64,000 nt of DNA from Microbacterium sp. Leaf288 (GCF_001422925.1 NZ_LMNI01000013.1:186001-250000), one strand, 5' to 3'. Shown: positions 1-8,224, counted from the first letter of the stretch. The notes: generated from the sequence alone by a model not told the origin. Program-made: numbers and translations.

Positions 1-872
1 TTCACGAGTCGCACCTTGATGCGCGCGCCGCCGTTCGCGACGCGCTCCTGCGCCCACGCCGTGAGCCGCTCGAGCGCGGGCAGGGCGTCGGGCAGGTAGG
101 CCTGGAGCACGATGCCGGCTTCGAGGTGCCGCAGGCGCGGATCCTCGAGGAGGCGCGTGAACACCGCGATCGTGAGATCGAGGTCGCGGTACTCCTCCAT
201 GTCGAGGTTGATGAACGTCGGCCCGTTCACCGAGCTCGTCGGGGAGGCCGCCGTCAGGTACAGAGGCTGCAGTCGATCGACGACCTTGGCGACGACCTCG
301 TCGAACGCCCACATCGAGATGTGGCTCGCGATGGCCGAGACCTTGACCGAGACGTAGTCGACGTCCGGCCGGCGGATGAGCTCGTGGATGCCCTCGAGCC
401 GGCGCAGCGCCTCCTGCTCGCCGAGCACCGCCTCGCCGAGGAGGTTCAGGTTGAGCCGCGCGCCGCTCTCACGAAGCGCGGCGATCGCGGGGCCGAGCTT
501 GTCGGGACGCGCGTCGACGACGAGGTGCCCGACCATCTCACGCAGCACGCGCCGTGCGATCGGCACGACCGGCGACGGCAGCACCGGCGCGACCGCGCCG
601 CCCACACGGACGGCGCCGCGCAGGTACCAGGGCAGGAACCCGGGCACGAGAGGCGCGACGCGATGCAGATGCGATGCTGCGGCCGACAGGCTCTCGGGAC
701 GCATCACGCCGTCGACGAACCCGATGGTGAACGGCAGGCCGTTCGGGTCCTTGAGCACGCCGGCCAGTCGCTGCGCCGCCGGGTCGACCTCGACCTCGGC
801 GCTCTCGGCGATCCACCGCTGCGCGAGGGCGACCGCCTCACCGGCCACGTGCTCGTCGGGTCGTCCTTGCAT
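1..872 (-). CDS. putA: Proline dehydrogenase part of bifunctional PutA (3' end outside window)
   Basis: Oxidises L-proline to pyrroline-5-carboxylate with FAD; in the full protein a C-terminal aldehyde dehydrogenase would make glutamate, but that part lies outside the window. The reverse-strand reading from about 950 to 1 is open and shows family blocks such as FINLDMEEYRDLDLT, GIVLQAYLPDALPAL and ARIKVRLV, typical of the proline dehydrogenase barrel. I chose the ATG at 872 because GGGAG lies 5 bases upstream; an in-frame ATG at 953 would add 27 residues but has no clear ribosome site. The gene is divergent from a LysR regulator at 1037, a likely controller. Confident of family; the dehydrogenase half is inferred, since a stand-alone PRODH is also possible. 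Confidence 0.85.
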   Translation of the reverse strand, partial: MQGRPDEHVAGEAVALAQRWIAESAEVEVDPAAQRLAGVLKDPNGLPFTIGFVDGVMRPESLSAAASHLHRVAPLVPGFLPWYLRGAVRVGGAVAPVLPSPVVPIARRVLREMVGHLVVDARPDKLGPAIAALRESGARLNLNLLGEAVLGEQEALRRLEGIHELIRRPDVDYVSVKVSAIASHISMWAFDEVVAKVVDRLQPLYLTAASPTSSVNGPTFINLDMEEYRDLDLTIAVFTRLLEDPRLRHLEAGIVLQAYLPDALPALERLTAWAQERVANGGARIKVRLV

Positions 873-1030
873 TCGCACTCCCGCTGTCACGTCATCGGAC
901 TCCGTGGTTCCAGCCTGCACCTCAATGTGCGCGATCGGGTTCACCTGCTGCATGAGGTCAAGGGTGAGGCATCCATTTATTCGTGAAAAGCGATCATCTA
1001 CGATCGATATCGTTCGGATTTATCGATGGG
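873..1030. promoter_or_regulatory. Divergent putA/lysR regulatory region
   Basis: This spacer holds an AT-rich block at about 970-1025, unusual for the window, with several ATC/GAT half-sites (for example the palindrome CGATATCG near 1005-1015). Such T-rich, dyad-like DNA between a LysR gene and its divergent target is where LysR-type proteins normally bind. No exact promoter hexamers can be assigned with confidence. Confidence 0.4.
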
Positions 1031-1036
1031 ATGCTG

Positions 1037-1945
1037 ATGTTCGAGCTGCGTCGTCTCAGACTGCTCCACGAGCTCGCGCTGCGCGGCACGCTCGCAGCCG
1101 TCGCCGACGCACTCTCGTACAGTCCGTCCACGATCTCCCAGCAGCTCGCGCAGCTCGAGAAGGAGGCCGGCGTCGCGCTGCTGGCGCCGGAAGGGCGGCG
1201 GGTGCGGCTCACGGAGCACGGACGCGTCCTGGCGGCGCACGCCGCGCGGGCACTCGACCTCGACGAGCAGGCCCGTGGCGAGCTCGAGTCCCTGCACCCG
1301 GGGCTCGCGCCGGTGCGCGTCGCGGTCATGCAGACCGCCGCACTCGCCATCGTGCCCGCCGCGCTCGGACTGCTGTCCGAACGCGCACCCGATCTTCGCG
1401 TCGAGCTCGTCGAGATGCCTCCCGAGCTCGGGCTGTTCGAGCTCACGGCGCGGGGCGTCGACCTCGTGATCGCTGAGCAGTACCCCGGGCACACGCGGGC
1501 CCACGCATCGGGTCTCGAGCGCGACCCTCTCGGCACCGACCCGATCCATCTGGCCGTCGCATCCGCTGATCCCGCACGCTCGCTCGACGACCTCCGCGAT
1601 CGCCCGTGGGTGATGGAGCCCGCCGCCACCGCCGCCCGCCTGTGGGCGGTGCAGCAGTGCCGCGCCGCGGGCTTCGAACCCGACGTGCGGTACGAGCTGG
1701 CCGATCTGTCGGCCCACGCGCGTCTGGTCGCGGCGGGACAAGCGGTCGCCGTGCTGCCCGATCTGCTGTGGGAGGGGTCGGCGGTCCCGGTGTCGCTGCT
1801 CGATCTGCCCGGTCGCCCCGCGCGCGAGATCTTCACCGCGCAGCGCACCGCGTCGCGGGCACGCGCGGGCATCCTGGAGGTTCGGCGCGCCTTGCACGAC
1901 GCGTTTCCGCTGCGGCGGACGGATGCTGGGCCCCCAGGCTCTTAG
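1037..1945 (+). CDS. LysR-family transcriptional regulator
   Basis: About 302 residues. The N-terminus carries the LysR winged-helix DNA-binding domain (LRLLHELALRGTLAAVADAL, then SPSTISQQLAQLEKEAGVAL), followed by a type-2 periplasmic-binding-like effector domain. The start is ATG 1037 (MFELRRLRLL) or ATG 1031 two codons earlier; the more upstream ATG at 983 is unlikely because it would run through the AT-rich promoter. It is divergent from putA, so it probably senses proline or a downstream product and controls putA, but this rests only on position. Confidence 0.88.
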   Translation: MFELRRLRLLHELALRGTLAAVADALSYSPSTISQQLAQLEKEAGVALLAPEGRRVRLTEHGRVLAAHAARALDLDEQARGELESLHPGLAPVRVAVMQTAALAIVPAALGLLSERAPDLRVELVEMPPELGLFELTARGVDLVIAEQYPGHTRAHASGLERDPLGTDPIHLAVASADPARSLDDLRDRPWVMEPAATAARLWAVQQCRAAGFEPDVRYELADLSAHARLVAAGQAVAVLPDLLWEGSAVPVSLLDLPGRPAREIFTAQRTASRARAGILEVRRALHDAFPLRRTDAGPPGS

Positions 1946-1994
1946 CGGGACCCGAAGGCCGCGCCGTGGCGGGGTCGCAGCATCCGCCTCCCGG

Positions 1995-2543
1995 TCAGGT
2001 GCGCTCGGTGTGCTCGTGCCCTTCCGGCGGAGTCGGCGGCCGCTCGTCCGTGTTCGCACGGCGGCGCTCGGCGCCCTCGAGCACCGTGTCCCGGTCGCCG
2101 GCGGATTCGCCCATGTGGGCTGCGGCCGACGGGGCGGCGGCGTTGCGGGCATCGGTGCCGTCGACGTAGGGGTCGACGTCGTCGGCCTTGCGCATCGCCT
2201 CTGCGTGCTGCTGACGCAGGTCCTCGGCTTCGGCGCGGTGGTCGTCGACGCGTCCCGCGCGGCGTTCGGCCTCCATCGACGCTTCGGCCGCCCGCGCCTT
2301 GGCGTCCTCCGCGGCCGCCGCGGCGGCTGCGGCGTCCGCGCGGGCACGTGCCGCCTCAGCCTCGTGCTGCCGGGCCTGCAGCTCGGTCTCGCGCGCGTCT
2401 TCGCGCATCTTCTCGGCGCGATCGTGCTGGTGCTCCCGGCGACGCTCACGGCGCCCGCGCGCGGTGAGCAGCAGGGCGACGACGACGATCGCGAGCACGA
2501 TGACGACGCCGACGATGATCCAGATCAGGGTGGTCGTATCCAC
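1995..2543 (-). CDS. Single-pass membrane protein with charged Ala/Glu-rich coiled coil
   Basis: 182 residues with no family I recognise. A GTG start follows a strong AAGGAGGA site (2546-2553 on the reverse strand). Residues 5-27 form one hydrophobic helix (TLIWIIVGVVIVLAIVVVAL), followed by basic residues and then a long Ala/Arg/Glu-rich stretch, roughly residues 35-125, that should form a cytoplasmic coiled coil. A Pro/Glu/His-rich disordered tail follows. The layout (N-terminal anchor, long coiled coil) resembles Microbacteriaceae proteins of unknown role. It is divergent from the bacteriophytochrome gene. Confidence 0.7.
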   Translation of the reverse strand: MDTTTLIWIIVGVVIVLAIVVVALLLTARGRRERRREHQHDRAEKMREDARETELQARQHEAEAARARADAAAAAAAAEDAKARAAEASMEAERRAGRVDDHRAEAEDLRQQHAEAMRKADDVDPYVDGTDARNAAAPSAAAHMGESAGDRDTVLEGAERRRANTDERPPTPPEGHEHTERT

Positions 2544-2704
2544 GGCTCCTCCTTCTCCCTCCGACGCCGGCGGGGTTCGGCCGGCGCCACCACTGCCAGG
2601 CAACCTCCGCACCCGGCGAGCGGCAAACCCGTTGCGCACCGGCAGTGCGTGCGCTAGGCCCGGCGCTGCACCGGGGATTCTTAGGTTCCGGACCCCCTCA
2701 CGCA

Positions 2705-2710
2705 TAGGAT
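2705..2710 (+). promoter_or_regulatory. Probable -10 element of the bacteriophytochrome gene
   Basis: TAGGAT matches an actinobacterial TANNNT -10 box. Transcription would begin near 2717, giving a leader of about 50 bases with GAAGGA in front of the TTG at 2767. This argues against the GTG at 2713 as the start codon, because it would lie upstream of the transcript. Confidence 0.45.
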
Positions 2711-2766
2711 GAGTGCTCTCGCCGACGCAGTTCGCCACCACCCGCCACGCCCCCGAAGGACCCGCG

Positions 2767-4719
2767 TTGACCGACACGCCCGCCCTCGTCTTCGACGGAG
2801 ACCGTCCCCGCGATGACGCGGAGACGCTCCGCCTCCAGGAATGCTCGCAGGAGCAGATCCGCACGATCGGACGCATCCAGGCGCACGGCGCCCTTTTCGG
2901 CATCGATGAGGCGACCGGAGTCGTGGTCGTCGCGAGCGAGAACGTCGAGCACTGGCTCGGACGCGACCTGCGCGAGGCGGGCAGCGACACGCTTTCCTGG
3001 GCGATCAGCCAGGGACTGGCCGTCGATCCGGTGCGCGCGGAGTTCGAGGGCGGCGTCTACGACGTCATCGCACATCGCGGCACCGTCCCGCTCGTCGTCG
3101 AGCTCGAGCCCGTGGTGCCGGAGCTCGAATACGTCCGCACCGGAGTCGTCGGCGCGATCCAGCGCTTGGCGGGGGTCACCGACCCCGACGAACTGCGGCA
3201 GCAGGCAGCCCGCGAGATCAAGGACATCACGGGCTTCGACCGGGTCATGTGCTACGAGTTCCACGAGGACGGGCACGGGCAGGTCGTGGCCGACGAGCGC
3301 GAACCCGGCATGGAGGCGTACTTCGGACTCCACTTCCCCGGCTCCGACATCCCGGCGCAGGCGCGTGCGCTGTACATCGAGAAGCGCTCACGGGTGATCG
3401 CCGACACCGAGGACCCGGGCCTCGCCCTGCACACGCTCCTTCCCGAGGACGCCCCGCTCGACCTCGGGCGCAGCGAGCTGCGCGCCGTGTCACCGCACCA
3501 CCTCCAGTTCATGCGCAACATGGGGCAGGCGGCGACGGTGTCGTTCGGCCTCGTCATCGAGGACCGCCTCGTGGGGATGTTCACGTGCGCTCACCGCACC
3601 CCCCGACGTCTGCCCGTGCTGCTGCGCCGGGCCCTCGAGGTGATGGCGACCCAGGTCGTGACCCAGCTCGCCGCTGCTGAGCAGATCCGGCGCCTGCGCC
3701 GGCAGCTCGAGGCGCGCGAGCGGCGGATCGCCATCATCGCCCCGCTCTACGGGCGCGGCGACGTCGGCACCGTGCTGATGAGCGGCGAGCGGACCGTGCT
3801 CGACGTGGTTCCCGCAGACGGCGCCCTGCTGCGGATGGGCGAGACGGTCCACACCGTGGGCGTCGTGCCGCCCCCCGCTCGCCTGTTCGCCGTGATCGAC
3901 GAGCTCGGCCCGGGGCGACTGCTGTGGGAGGCGCTTCCGATCGAACGGCCGGGCCTCGCGGTGGAGGTGCCGGGCGTCGCCGGCCTTCTCATCGTCCCGC
4001 TCGGCGGCGACGGCGACACGCTCGTCTTCGTACGCAGCGAGGTCTCGCGCACGGTCGACTGGCTCGGCGACCAGCGACCGGAGAACCGCGACACGCCGCT
4101 CTCCCCTCGCCGGTCGTTCTCCGCCTGGCGCGAGAGCGTCACGGGTCGAAGCCTCCCGTGGGGTGAACACGCCCAGGACGCTTCGGACCTCGGTGAGGAG
4201 ATCAGGTCGGCCATGGTCGCCCGCACCCAGGCGGAGCTCGCGGAGCTCGCGCTGCGCGATGCACTCACGGGTCTCCACAACCGCCGCTTCCTGGACGACC
4301 GGCTGAACGAGCTGCTGCAGGGCTCCGGCGCCGCCGTGGCTGTCGTCTTCCTCGACCTCGACGACTTCAAGCTCATCAACGACACGTACGGCCACGAGAT
4401 GGGCGACGCCGTCCTGGCCGCGATCGGCCGCCGGCTGAGCGGGGTGGCCCGCAGCTCCGACATGGTCGTACGGCTGGGCGGCGACGAGTTCGTGATCGTG
4501 TGCGTCAGCGCAGGGCCGGAGGAGGCCGCGGCGATCGCGGGAAGGGCGCTGGCCGCGATCGCCGAGCCGATCACGGTACGGGGCGTCGAGGTCGCCGTGG
4601 GCGCCTCCGCGGGCGTCGTCGCAGCCGAGCGCGGGATCTCTCCCGGAGGGCTGCTGGATGCCGCGGACGCGGCGATGTACCGCGCGAAGCGCGACGGTGG
4701 CGGTCGGGTCTCAGCGTGA
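2767..4719 (+). CDS. Bacteriophytochrome diguanylate cyclase (PAS-GAF-PHY-GGDEF)
   Basis: A red/far-red light sensor with c-di-GMP synthase output, 650 residues from TTG 2767 (GAAGGA six bases upstream). Order: PAS (about 15-115) with bilin-attachment Cys26 in LQECSQEQIRTIGRIQAHG; GAF (about 130-300) with FPGSDIPAQARALY, the PASDIP-type chromophore pocket, and HHLQFMRNMG; PHY (about 310-470) with the tongue motif PRRSF; GGDEF (about 490-650) with intact RLGGDEF and an inhibitory I-site RSSD five residues upstream. The usual histidine kinase is replaced by GGDEF. No heme oxygenase for biliverdin is in the window. An EAL protein follows 0.6 kb downstream. Its 3' end overlaps the convergent gene at 4711 by 9 bases. 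Confidence 0.93.
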   Translation: MTDTPALVFDGDRPRDDAETLRLQECSQEQIRTIGRIQAHGALFGIDEATGVVVVASENVEHWLGRDLREAGSDTLSWAISQGLAVDPVRAEFEGGVYDVIAHRGTVPLVVELEPVVPELEYVRTGVVGAIQRLAGVTDPDELRQQAAREIKDITGFDRVMCYEFHEDGHGQVVADEREPGMEAYFGLHFPGSDIPAQARALYIEKRSRVIADTEDPGLALHTLLPEDAPLDLGRSELRAVSPHHLQFMRNMGQAATVSFGLVIEDRLVGMFTCAHRTPRRLPVLLRRALEVMATQVVTQLAAAEQIRRLRRQLEARERRIAIIAPLYGRGDVGTVLMSGERTVLDVVPADGALLRMGETVHTVGVVPPPARLFAVIDELGPGRLLWEALPIERPGLAVEVPGVAGLLIVPLGGDGDTLVFVRSEVSRTVDWLGDQRPENRDTPLSPRRSFSAWRESVTGRSLPWGEHAQDASDLGEEIRSAMVARTQAELAELALRDALTGLHNRRFLDDRLNELLQGSGAAVAVVFLDLDDFKLINDTYGHEMGDAVLAAIGRRLSGVARSSDMVVRLGGDEFVIVCVSAGPEEAAAIAGRALAAIAEPITVRGVEVAVGASAGVVAAERGISPGGLLDAADAAMYRAKRDGGGRVSA

Positions 4720-5013
4720 CGGAAGGTCGGGCTCGGGGACGACCCGGAGCCCGGACGACGAGTTCGCCGCGTCGATCAGATCCTGCAGCCAGAGCCGGTT
4801 GATCTCGGGCATCGGCCCCTCGTACTCGAACCGCAGCGGCGTCACCGATGAGATCCAGACGGCCTGACGCAGCGACGTGTGCTCGTCGACGTGGGCGAAC
4901 GACAGGTTCTCCCGACGCCGCAGCTTCGCCATGATGACCAGCTCGAGGTGAGCGAGGGTGCGATCGTCGATCGTGAAGGACGCCGGGGGTGCGCCGTAGT
5001 GAAGTATGCCCAC
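4711..5013 (-). CDS. Small conserved protein, paralogue of 6259-6570
   Basis: 100 residues starting MGILHYG with the core IDDRTLAHLELVIMAKLRR, a WISSVTPLRFEYEG segment and a C-terminal ANSSSGLRVVPEPD. The same pattern recurs in the protein at 6259-6570 (IDDRILAHLQAVIWAKLRR, VWLSPNVSLAFEYFGG, ANSPAGLTIVPEPD), so the two are paralogues. The pattern matches a small Microbacteriaceae family that databases sometimes label DNA ligase; nothing here looks like a ligase, as there is no KxDG nucleotidyltransferase motif. A TAGGAT box lies 12 bases upstream of the ATG. Function unknown. Confidence 0.8.
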   Translation of the reverse strand: MGILHYGAPPASFTIDDRTLAHLELVIMAKLRRRENLSFAHVDEHTSLRQAVWISSVTPLRFEYEGPMPEINRLWLQDLIDAANSSSGLRVVPEPDLPSR

Positions 5014-5042
5014 GCGTCGATCCTACGGGCGGGTGGCGCAGG

Positions 5043-5048
5043 TACGCT
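5043..5048 (+). promoter_or_regulatory. -10 element (leaderless type)
   Basis: TACGCT ends 6 bases before the ATG at 5055, which would put the transcription start at the start codon itself. No Shine-Dalgarno sequence is visible, which fits a leaderless mRNA. Confidence 0.45.
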
Positions 5049-5054
5049 GGTGCG

Positions 5055-5312
5055 ATGGCGATCGTGAACCGGCTCACCGTGGATGGACGCGACTATTTCC
5101 TTCCCGACCCCGTGTCGGAGCTGAAGACCAAGATCCTCGAGGCGATCAAGGCGGGGGGCGGCTATGTGAACATCCCGCCGCTGCGCGGGGGCCCGGGAGT
5201 CGACATCCTGTTCTCCCCCGGCATGCCGGTGACGTGGTCGCAGTTCGAGGTCGGCGACACGCCGGCGCCCAGCGACGAGCAGAGCGAGGACCTCGCCGAC
5301 TACGGGCTCTGA
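5055..5312 (+). CDS. Hypothetical small protein
   Basis: 85 residues beginning MAIVNRLTVDGRDYFLPDPV; no family recognised. Composition is mixed alpha/beta without signal peptide or membrane segment, and the C-terminus is acidic (SDEQSEDLADYGL). The start is set by a TACGCT -10 box 6 bases upstream, arguing for a leaderless transcript. It lies between the small paralogue at 4711 (divergent) and the EAL gene (convergent). Confidence 0.65.
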   Translation: MAIVNRLTVDGRDYFLPDPVSELKTKILEAIKAGGGYVNIPPLRGGPGVDILFSPGMPVTWSQFEVGDTPAPSDEQSEDLADYGL

Positions 5313-5337
5313 AGCGGGGCCGCGCGCTCCGGTCCGG

Positions 5338-6123
5338 TCAGACCGCGAGCAGCTCGTCCATCTCGTCGGACGGCATCGGGAGCCCCCACAGGTAGCCCTG
5401 CCCGCGGTGGCAGCCGCGACGGCGGGAGCGCTCGAGGTGGGCCACGGTCTCGATGCCTTCCGCCAGCACCCGCCATCCGTGCTCGGCGCTGCTCGCAACC
5501 ACGGCGGCGATCGCGTCGTCGGCTTCGGCATCCGTCCGCTGCGTGAGTGATCGGTCGATCTTCACCTCGTCGATCGGAAGGGCCTCCAGCATCGCCACGG
5601 TGGTGTCACCGCCGGCGTAGTCGTCGACCGAGATCGAGACCCCGACGGACCGCAGCGTCTGCATCGCGGTGAGCATCTCCGGACGCAGCTGCGGCGTCGG
5701 AGCCTCGGTGATCTCGATCGTGATGCCGGCAGGGTCGATGCCGAGCCGGTCCAGCCGCGCCACCACCGTGTCGGCGTACCGGGTGGAGAAGTGCGCGGGA
5801 GACGCGTTCACCGCGAGACCGAGCGGGTGTCCCGACCCGCGCCACCGCATCACGCGCTCCGCCGCCCGGTCGAACACCTGCAGATCCACCTCGTCGAGGA
5901 AGTGCCCCTGCTCCGCGAGGGGGATGAACGTGTCGGGCGGGACCGCGCCGAGGTGCGCATGGGTCCAGCGACAGAGCGCCTCGACGGCGACGGGGTCCGT
6001 CGGCTCCGGGGCGTCGGGTGGGCCCGCCGGATCCAGGTCGTACTGCGGCTGGAAGGCGATCCACAGCTCGCCGGTCGAGAGCGCGGCGCGCAAGTCACGG
6101 GTGAGCTGGAGGGGACGGGGCAT
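5338..6123 (-). CDS. EAL-domain c-di-GMP phosphodiesterase
   Basis: 261 residues, nearly all one EAL domain that would hydrolyse c-di-GMP to pGpG. The catalytic landmarks are intact: EALCRW, AVNASP, EITEAP, VDDYAGG, the lysine of DEVKIDRSL, AEGIET and the closing RGQGYLWGLPMP. No sensor domain is attached unless a further upstream start is used; the frame stays open to 6321, but ATG 6123 gives a complete domain. Its position 0.6 kb from a GGDEF phytochrome suggests opposing activities in one local c-di-GMP circuit, though the genes are on opposite strands and not an operon. Confidence 0.88.
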   Translation of the reverse strand: MPRPLQLTRDLRAALSTGELWIAFQPQYDLDPAGPPDAPEPTDPVAVEALCRWTHAHLGAVPPDTFIPLAEQGHFLDEVDLQVFDRAAERVMRWRGSGHPLGLAVNASPAHFSTRYADTVVARLDRLGIDPAGITIEITEAPTPQLRPEMLTAMQTLRSVGVSISVDDYAGGDTTVAMLEALPIDEVKIDRSLTQRTDAEADDAIAAVVASSAEHGWRVLAEGIETVAHLERSRRRGCHRGQGYLWGLPMPSDEMDELLAV

Positions 6124-6245
6124 GCCACCAGCGTCGAGGACGTTCGCGTCGAGGCGCAACACCAGACAAATGCGGCGAAACGGCGTACGATGTCGCGCAC
6201 TCTCGGCCGGAGACGCGATCCGACACGTCACGATGCCCCGAGGGC

Positions 6246-6251
6246 TAAGGT
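6246..6251 (+). promoter_or_regulatory. -10 element (leaderless type)
   Basis: TAAGGT ends 7 bases before the ATG at 6259, with no ribosome site between them. Confidence 0.45.
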
Positions 6252-6258
6252 GGGACCG

Positions 6259-6570
6259 ATGGGCACGCTCACCTACGACACCCGCGTCACGACGTCGATC
6301 GACGATCGGATCCTCGCGCATCTGCAGGCGGTCATCTGGGCCAAGCTGCGACGCGGCGAGTCGTTCCCTTTCACGTGGAGCGACCCGACCCGCGCCGGCC
6401 TCGGACGCACCTCGGTGTGGCTGAGCCCGAACGTCTCGCTGGCGTTCGAGTACTTCGGCGGCCGCCAGCCTCGCCTCAATCCCGCGTGGGTGGACGCCCT
6501 CGCCAAAGCGGCGAACTCACCCGCGGGCCTCACGATCGTGCCCGAGCCCGACAACCCCGCAGCACCGTAA
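6259..6570 (+). CDS. Small conserved protein, paralogue of 4711-5013
   Basis: 103 residues. It starts MGTLTYDTRVTTSIDDR and shares with the protein at 4711 an N-terminal IDDR-LAHL--VI-AKLRR block, a beta-rich FEY segment and the ending AN-S-GL-IVPEPD. The spacing of the blocks is the same in both, so they are full-length paralogues. It is divergent from the EAL gene and preceded by a TAAGGT -10 box 7 bases from the ATG. Function unknown; association with c-di-GMP genes is only positional. Confidence 0.8.
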   Translation: MGTLTYDTRVTTSIDDRILAHLQAVIWAKLRRGESFPFTWSDPTRAGLGRTSVWLSPNVSLAFEYFGGRQPRLNPAWVDALAKAANSPAGLTIVPEPDNPAAP

Positions 6571-6623
6571 ATAGGCGCGGCCGGCGTTCCTGTCAAGACC
6601 CGGGGTCGGCGTCGACGCGTGCT

Positions 6624-6629
6624 TAGCGT
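6624..6629 (+). promoter_or_regulatory. -10 element (leaderless type)
   Basis: TAGCGT ends 6 bases before the ATG at 6636. Confidence 0.45.
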
Positions 6630-6635
6630 GGACGC

Positions 6636-6941
6636 ATGACACAGCACACCGAAGACCGGGCTGGTGAGATCCACTGGTCCACCCCCGAGCGCGGCTCCTG
6701 GGCCGCTGACCGCTTCGGGCGCCAGGTGGGCGGGGTGACGCGGGACGAACGCGGCTATGTGGCGACTCGCGGTGGCCGGACCCTCGGCCGCTACCGTTCC
6801 CTCGACGCCGCGCTGGACGCCGTCGATCACCGCAGCTGGACCCACCTGCAGCCGAGCCGCTACTGGACCCTGCTGCTCGCGACCATCAACGTGGGCATCC
6901 TCGCCGCGATGTCGCTGATCGCGACGGCGATCCTGCGCTGA
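6636..6941 (+). CDS. Small protein with C-terminal membrane helix
   Basis: 101 residues, family not recognised. The first 75 residues are soluble and charged (EDRAGEIHWSTPERGSWAAD, then RGGRTLGRYRSLDAALDAVD). The last 25 (WTLLLATINVGILAAMSLI) form one hydrophobic helix ending in a short ILR tail, so it is probably tail-anchored with the bulk in the cytoplasm. The start is supported by the -10 box 6 bases upstream. It converges on the thioesterase gene with a 4-base gap. Confidence 0.65.
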   Translation: MTQHTEDRAGEIHWSTPERGSWAADRFGRQVGGVTRDERGYVATRGGRTLGRYRSLDAALDAVDHRSWTHLQPSRYWTLLLATINVGILAAMSLIATAILR

Positions 6942-6945
6942 CGCC

Positions 6946-7506
6946 TCAGCCCCAGACGCTGGGCGCCTCCGCGCGCGTGGGAGGCAGAGCGGATGCTGCC
7001 GCCCAGTCGTGCACCCACGCATCCACCTCTGGGACCCCTTCGGGGCGGCCGATCGCGGCGAAGAGCTCCTCGTGCGACAGCGTCCCCCCGGACCGCTTCA
7101 TCATGCGGGCGCGGATGATCGCGCGGGCGTACACCTCGCCGCCGACCACCGCACGATGCTCGAGGTAGACGGCCTTGTCGTCGTGCCCGATCATGCGCGA
7201 TTCGACGTCGAACTTCTGCCACAGATTGAGCGACTTGCGGAAGGTCACCGTCTCGCTCGAGACCACGGCGTACCAGCCGTAGGTCTTCATGACGTCCCAC
7301 AGGCCCGTCCGCACGAGGAGGTCCCACCGGCCGAGGTCGAACAGCGAGAGGTAGCGCCCGTTGTTCATGTGACGCAGAAGGTCGATGTCGGTGAGCAGGG
7401 TCGTGAGCCGGATCCGGCTGATCTCGCTCGGACCGAGTCGTCCGCCGCGCCGCAGCCTCCGCCGCGCGGTCACCATCACGATCAGGGTCCGCCACATCAC
7501 GTTCAC
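6946..7506 (-). CDS. Hotdog-fold acyl-CoA thioesterase (4HBT/THEM6-like)
   Basis: 186 residues from GTG 7506 (VNVMWRTLIV). The frame is open further upstream, but this start matches the usual short N-terminus, and TACGAT lies 8 bases upstream. The core LTDIDLLRHMNNGRYLSLFDLGRWDLL is the hotdog active-site region with the conserved Asp and HMNN, as in 4-hydroxybenzoyl-CoA thioesterase relatives of the THEM6 type. It probably hydrolyses a long-chain or aromatic acyl-CoA in the cytoplasm. The N-terminal MWRTLIVMVTARRRL could be a weak membrane-associating helix. Substrate not predictable. Confidence 0.8.
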   Translation of the reverse strand: MNVMWRTLIVMVTARRRLRRGGRLGPSEISRIRLTTLLTDIDLLRHMNNGRYLSLFDLGRWDLLVRTGLWDVMKTYGWYAVVSSETVTFRKSLNLWQKFDVESRMIGHDDKAVYLEHRAVVGGEVYARAIIRARMMKRSGGTLSHEELFAAIGRPEGVPEVDAWVHDWAAASALPPTRAEAPSVWG

Positions 7507-7691
7507 GAGGTGCGATCGTAGCGATCCTCGACGAGTCCGCCGATTCGGTTGTGGATTCCCGACAGCTTCCGTCGGGCGCCCGCTCAGATCGGTGCGCTGT
7601 GAGATTCGAAGATCCTCCGGGGCGCAGCATCCGTTCGTCACCCCTCGTTCACCGGGCGTTGCCCCGATTTCGGGTCTCGCGCCGACGCGCG

Positions 7692-7697
7692 TAGAGT
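7692..7697 (+). promoter_or_regulatory. -10 element (leaderless type)
   Basis: TAGAGT ends 6 bases before the ATG at 7704. Confidence 0.5.
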
Positions 7698-7703
7698 CTG
7701 GCC

Positions 7704-8210
7704 ATGGAAGCCGAAACCCAGACCGACATCGTCGTCCGTCCGGTGCGTGACGTCGACGCGGAGGCCCTCGGGCGCGTCCACGCGACCGCCTGGCACGAGA
7801 CGTACGACCACCTCATCAGCAAGGCCGCCCTCGAGGCCGTCTCGCCCAAGCGTCTCGCCGAGCTCTGGACCCACTGGGCCGTCCAGGGTCCCGAGTTCAA
7901 GATGTTCGCCGCCCTCGTGAACGGCGACATCGTCGGATTCGCAGGCTCCGGCCCCGCCCGCGACAAGGACGCGCCGCGCTTCCGCGAGCTGTACTTCATC
8001 TACCTGCTCGACGCCCACCACGGCACCGGCATCGGCCAGAAGCTCTTCGACGCGGTCGTCGAGCCCGCCGAGGGCCTGTACCTGTGGGTCGCCGACGACA
8101 ACCCCCGCGCGCACCGCTTCTACACGCGCAACGGCTTCGCGCTCGACGGCGCGACGCACACCGAGCCCTTCCTCGGCGAGACCCTCACCGAGGTGCGCTT
8201 CGTGCGCTGA
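7704..8210 (+). CDS. GNAT-family N-acetyltransferase
   Basis: 168 residues with the GNAT fold: an N-terminal VRPVRDVDAEALGRVHATAW, the strand FAALVNGDIVGFAGSGPAR, the acetyl-CoA loop YLLDAHHGTGIGQKLF (R/Q-x-x-G-x-G/A type) and a closing NPRAHRFYTRNGFALDGA. It transfers acetyl groups from acetyl-CoA to an unknown amine. It is a single gene followed by a strong hairpin terminator, so transcribed alone, probably from the leaderless promoter at 7692. Confidence 0.88.
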   Translation: MEAETQTDIVVRPVRDVDAEALGRVHATAWHETYDHLISKAALEAVSPKRLAELWTHWAVQGPEFKMFAALVNGDIVGFAGSGPARDKDAPRFRELYFIYLLDAHHGTGIGQKLFDAVVEPAEGLYLWVADDNPRAHRFYTRNGFALDGATHTEPFLGETLTEVRFVR

Positions 8211-8224
8211 TCCACCGCTGTCCC

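Noticed and set aside
2713..2766. GTG 2713 as start of the bacteriophytochrome
   Set aside because: The TAGGAT box at 2705 would place the transcript start downstream of it, and the TTG at 2767 has a good GAAGGA and puts the bilin Cys at residue 26, as expected.
4711..6570. DNA ligase label for the two small paralogues
   Set aside because: They are about 100 residues and lack any nucleotidyltransferase motif; such a label would be an annotation artefact.
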